Assembly: GCF_001949145.1 (NCBI RefSeq)
Contig: NW_019091427.1
Span: 1,136,726-1,200,725, forward strand
From: Acanthaster planci
Taxonomy: Eukaryota; Echinodermata; Asteroidea; Valvatida; Acanthasteridae
Direction: 5' to 3'
Length of the DNA: 64,000 bases
The notes under the pieces were generated by a model. It made no database searches, had not been told where the DNA came from, and was given only the letters and a program-made list of their open reading frames with translations. Position numbers and translations under genes: made by a program. Positions 61,493-64,000 of this stretch are shown here, piece after piece (the stretch's first letter is position 1; the number at the start of each line of letters is the position of its first letter).

Positions 61493-64000
61493 CACGTGGA
61501 CAACGATGGATATCTTTAAGTCGGTTCTCGTGGACGTCATTTCGTAGTATTAGATTACAAAACCAAGACGATTACTTCTGTATTGCACGACTCTACGATC
61601 AAACGATTTGTGTACACATTCAGGACGTTTTGTAGAAATGATGGAGTTGTTTTCGTTTTGACGAAGCAAAACGACGAAGAATCGGAAATACAGGAATCTC
61701 CGCCTGAAAGCCGAGGACAAACCCTCGAACAACCCCCCTCCAAAAATGCACCCTTTTCCCGTTTGCCTGTTTGGTGAACGCATAGTGTTTGCAGATCAGA
61801 TGGTCCTCGCTCAGAGACACCGAGAACAAAATACCTGAGTCTCTCCATCAGCAACGACAGTCGAGATGGCATCTGTTGACATTATCTCTCAGACTGGAAA
61901 ATAATATTTCAGATGACGGAAAATCTATACCCGCATGTCACCCAGATTCAAACCTCTGGGATCATCTCGGTATAAAAAGTAATTTACTGGTTACGGAGAA
62001 CGTGCTAGAAGCTACGTTTTCCTTCGTGGACGATATTCAGAAAGATGCGGACTAACAAACATCCGGCACCAGTCGATCACCTCTGGTAATGAAAATACAT
62101 CACTTGCTGTTTGTTTCTTCGAGGACTCGCCCATAACGTGGAATTTCGCAAGATATTCCCTGGCCAAAGTATTGTTTTCATTTCAATCACAGCATCTTCC
62201 GTCAAAATTAGTCTCTCAAAGGCCTGTGCGTGTTTAATTTATTATGTGTTTTCTTCACCCTCAAAGTTTGCAGTTAGCAGATTTGTGACCGTTTGCGAAA
62301 TAAAAAAAAAACAAGCTTAAACGGAATTGCATTGTTTCCGTCATCACGGAACAATTGCCGTGACCTAACTCTTAACACTGAGAGATCCCACCCTCCCGAT
62401 GAGAGTGCAGGCGAAAGAAACTAAAAATCGGACAGAACATTCAGAAAAGAAATCGGACTTGACGAAAACGCATGCATTCCACTTAAGCTGGTGAGACGCC
62501 CAATTGTTCAGTATGCAAAGAACATTCGTGAATATGCCAAAGAGAAGCCTGGCTTGTATAACAAATGACAACGGGCCACTATCCTTAATGCACCGCCAGT
62601 GCTCGGTCCTAAAACAGGATTTTGATGCTCCTTAGTGTAGCGCCGAATTCGTGCAACCAGGCAAGACGGATACGCTTTAAAGATACACTTACTGCGAATA
62701 TTTCTAGAGTTTCTATCGTCGCATACAAAACAGTCCATTTCTCGTTTACTCGGACGACTTTGGATATTCAAATGTTTCTCACAACAGTCCAGTAGACTAA
62801 AAGCGACCAGCACTTCTCTGGGCATGACGGCCTCTGTTATGACAAACAACACTAAATATTATATTTCATGCAAGATTGCTAGCTTTTTTGTAGCTGTAAT
62901 CAAAATTCAAAGTTTTGTAATAAGTGGCCTTAACATTTTTCAAGTTATATATGTATATATCACTCTGTACTATTCTAATCAAAATGTAAATGCCTTTGTA
63001 AATCAAGTTGTACTTCTAGGTTGCACTCAAACGTTTCAAGATTAGGACTTAACGTTAGTTTCAGCAGTACACGTACGACAATAATTCTCTCTACAGTACT
63101 AAATAATGGTAATGTGAAGAGCTAAATTCACGAGGCCAGGAAAACAAATAAGTGTACGAATCTTATTCTAGACTGGATGGTACAAAAGTGCAGTTCTCTT
63201 GAGACTTAAGAAATATTTGATGATTAGATAGCGGAGCTGTAATCACAACTGGTCTTTATGGCCTGTAAGCGAAAAGATGAATCGATAAAAATGGACAGAG
63301 AAGGCATAATGTCAATATTTGACGGAACATTTTCGCACGTTTTTGATGTCATAAAAGGGGCTTACAGTGCCCACAAAATGATTCACTACTAGACCTGCTC
63401 GTCAGTGAACTTTACCAGAAAATGGAGAATCCAGACTTTGTATATAGCTTCTGTGAAAAAAATGAACATTCTGTCTTATTATTATTATTATTACGATTCC
63501 ATGGTAAATATTATATCCACGAGTGTATGACACGAATGCGTCGGCTTTCCAACGTTTTTTTTCGGATGTTTCAGTTTCAAAAAGTGTTCCATTTATTTCT
63601 TATCGACTTGTAGAATACTCAAGGCAATAGACCTTAACCCTCAAAGAGCCGGGTTATTTTGACCCATCTCACAGTTGAGGGGGGGGGCAGATTCCACCTC
63701 CCCCAAGAATTCGGCTGTGCTACGCTCAATTTCTTTGAAACGTGGCATGCGTATACAAACACTCCTTATCATTGTAAAATGTGAAGTTTGAACTCAATCA
63801 GATGTATGGTTTTGTTGTTATAGTCATTTGAAGTTCGTGGCTACATTCTTGCTAGTACGTGTGCATTGAGCACCGCAGTGGAGAAAGTATACATTTTTGG
63901 CTGACCCGTCTCGGGGAAAAAAGGCGCGCTGCGTGAGAATGGTATGTCTGATGATGTTTGCAATAATGGTGTCAAAATGAATGCAAAGAGTTGCTCTAAA
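61493..64000 (+). other. 3' UTR of the channel gene and downstream DNA
   Basis: No further coding sequence is recognisable. A-rich AATAAAAAAAAAAC at about 62299 is a possible polyadenylation signal. A TA-rich stretch with TATATGTATATATC lies at about 62950. A run of nine G sits at 63679-63687. Short open frames (for example minus 62508-62852) have no domain. Confidence 0.7.
62299..62304 (+). terminator. Possible polyadenylation signal AATAAA
   Basis: AATAAA lies 0.8 kb after the channel stop codon, inside an A run. A GT-rich downstream element is not obvious, so this is tentative. Confidence 0.3.

Overview
This is eukaryotic, intron-rich, AT-leaning metazoan DNA. The recognisable coding sequence is about 2.5 kb out of 64 kb, broken into exons with GT...AG borders, and the rest is intron, intergenic DNA and short mobile elements. 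Words such as TAGGCCTA and ACATGTACATGT, a GGGGCCAATTTCATAGAGCTGC inverted-repeat element, and a one-gene match to the vertebrate KCNK12/KCNK13 pair point to a marine invertebrate deuterostome. I think an echinoderm is most likely, with hemichordate or amphioxus as alternatives; this is an inference from word usage.

Layout. (1) 1-28470, + strand: the last eight exons of a gene that begins left of the window. The joined reading frame is 399 residues plus stop. It starts just before a GKEHWWWD motif, which I read as the catalytic-His segment of a prolyl-oligopeptidase-like (S9) alpha/beta hydrolase, and continues into a long C-terminal region that I cannot assign to a named domain. Its introns hold an unresolved 116-bp tandem repeat beside an assembly gap, three palindromic transposon-like elements (one with Tc1/mariner-type ends), a diverged 236-bp tandem duplication and a 20-bp minisatellite. 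(2) 28471-35142: intergenic DNA, becoming CpG-dense at about 33.6-34.4 kb, probably the promoter zone of the next gene. (3) 35143-61492, + strand: a complete two-exon gene for a two-pore-domain potassium channel of the THIK type (KCNK13/KCNK12), 419 residues, with a 25-kb intron that cuts the first selectivity filter between Gly and Phe. (4) 61493-64000: 3' UTR and downstream DNA.

The two genes show no sign of functional linkage. The most informative window-scale signal is a step in CpG density. The body of the first gene is CpG-poor, while the channel gene and its flanks are roughly four times richer in the stretches I counted. This is the usual footprint of mosaic germline gene-body methylation in invertebrates. 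I found no CRISPR array, no operon, no rRNA or intact tRNA gene and no intact transposase. I see no clear evidence of a wholly new system; the best candidates for novelty are the uncharacterised C-terminal half of the S9-like protein and the foldback element families.
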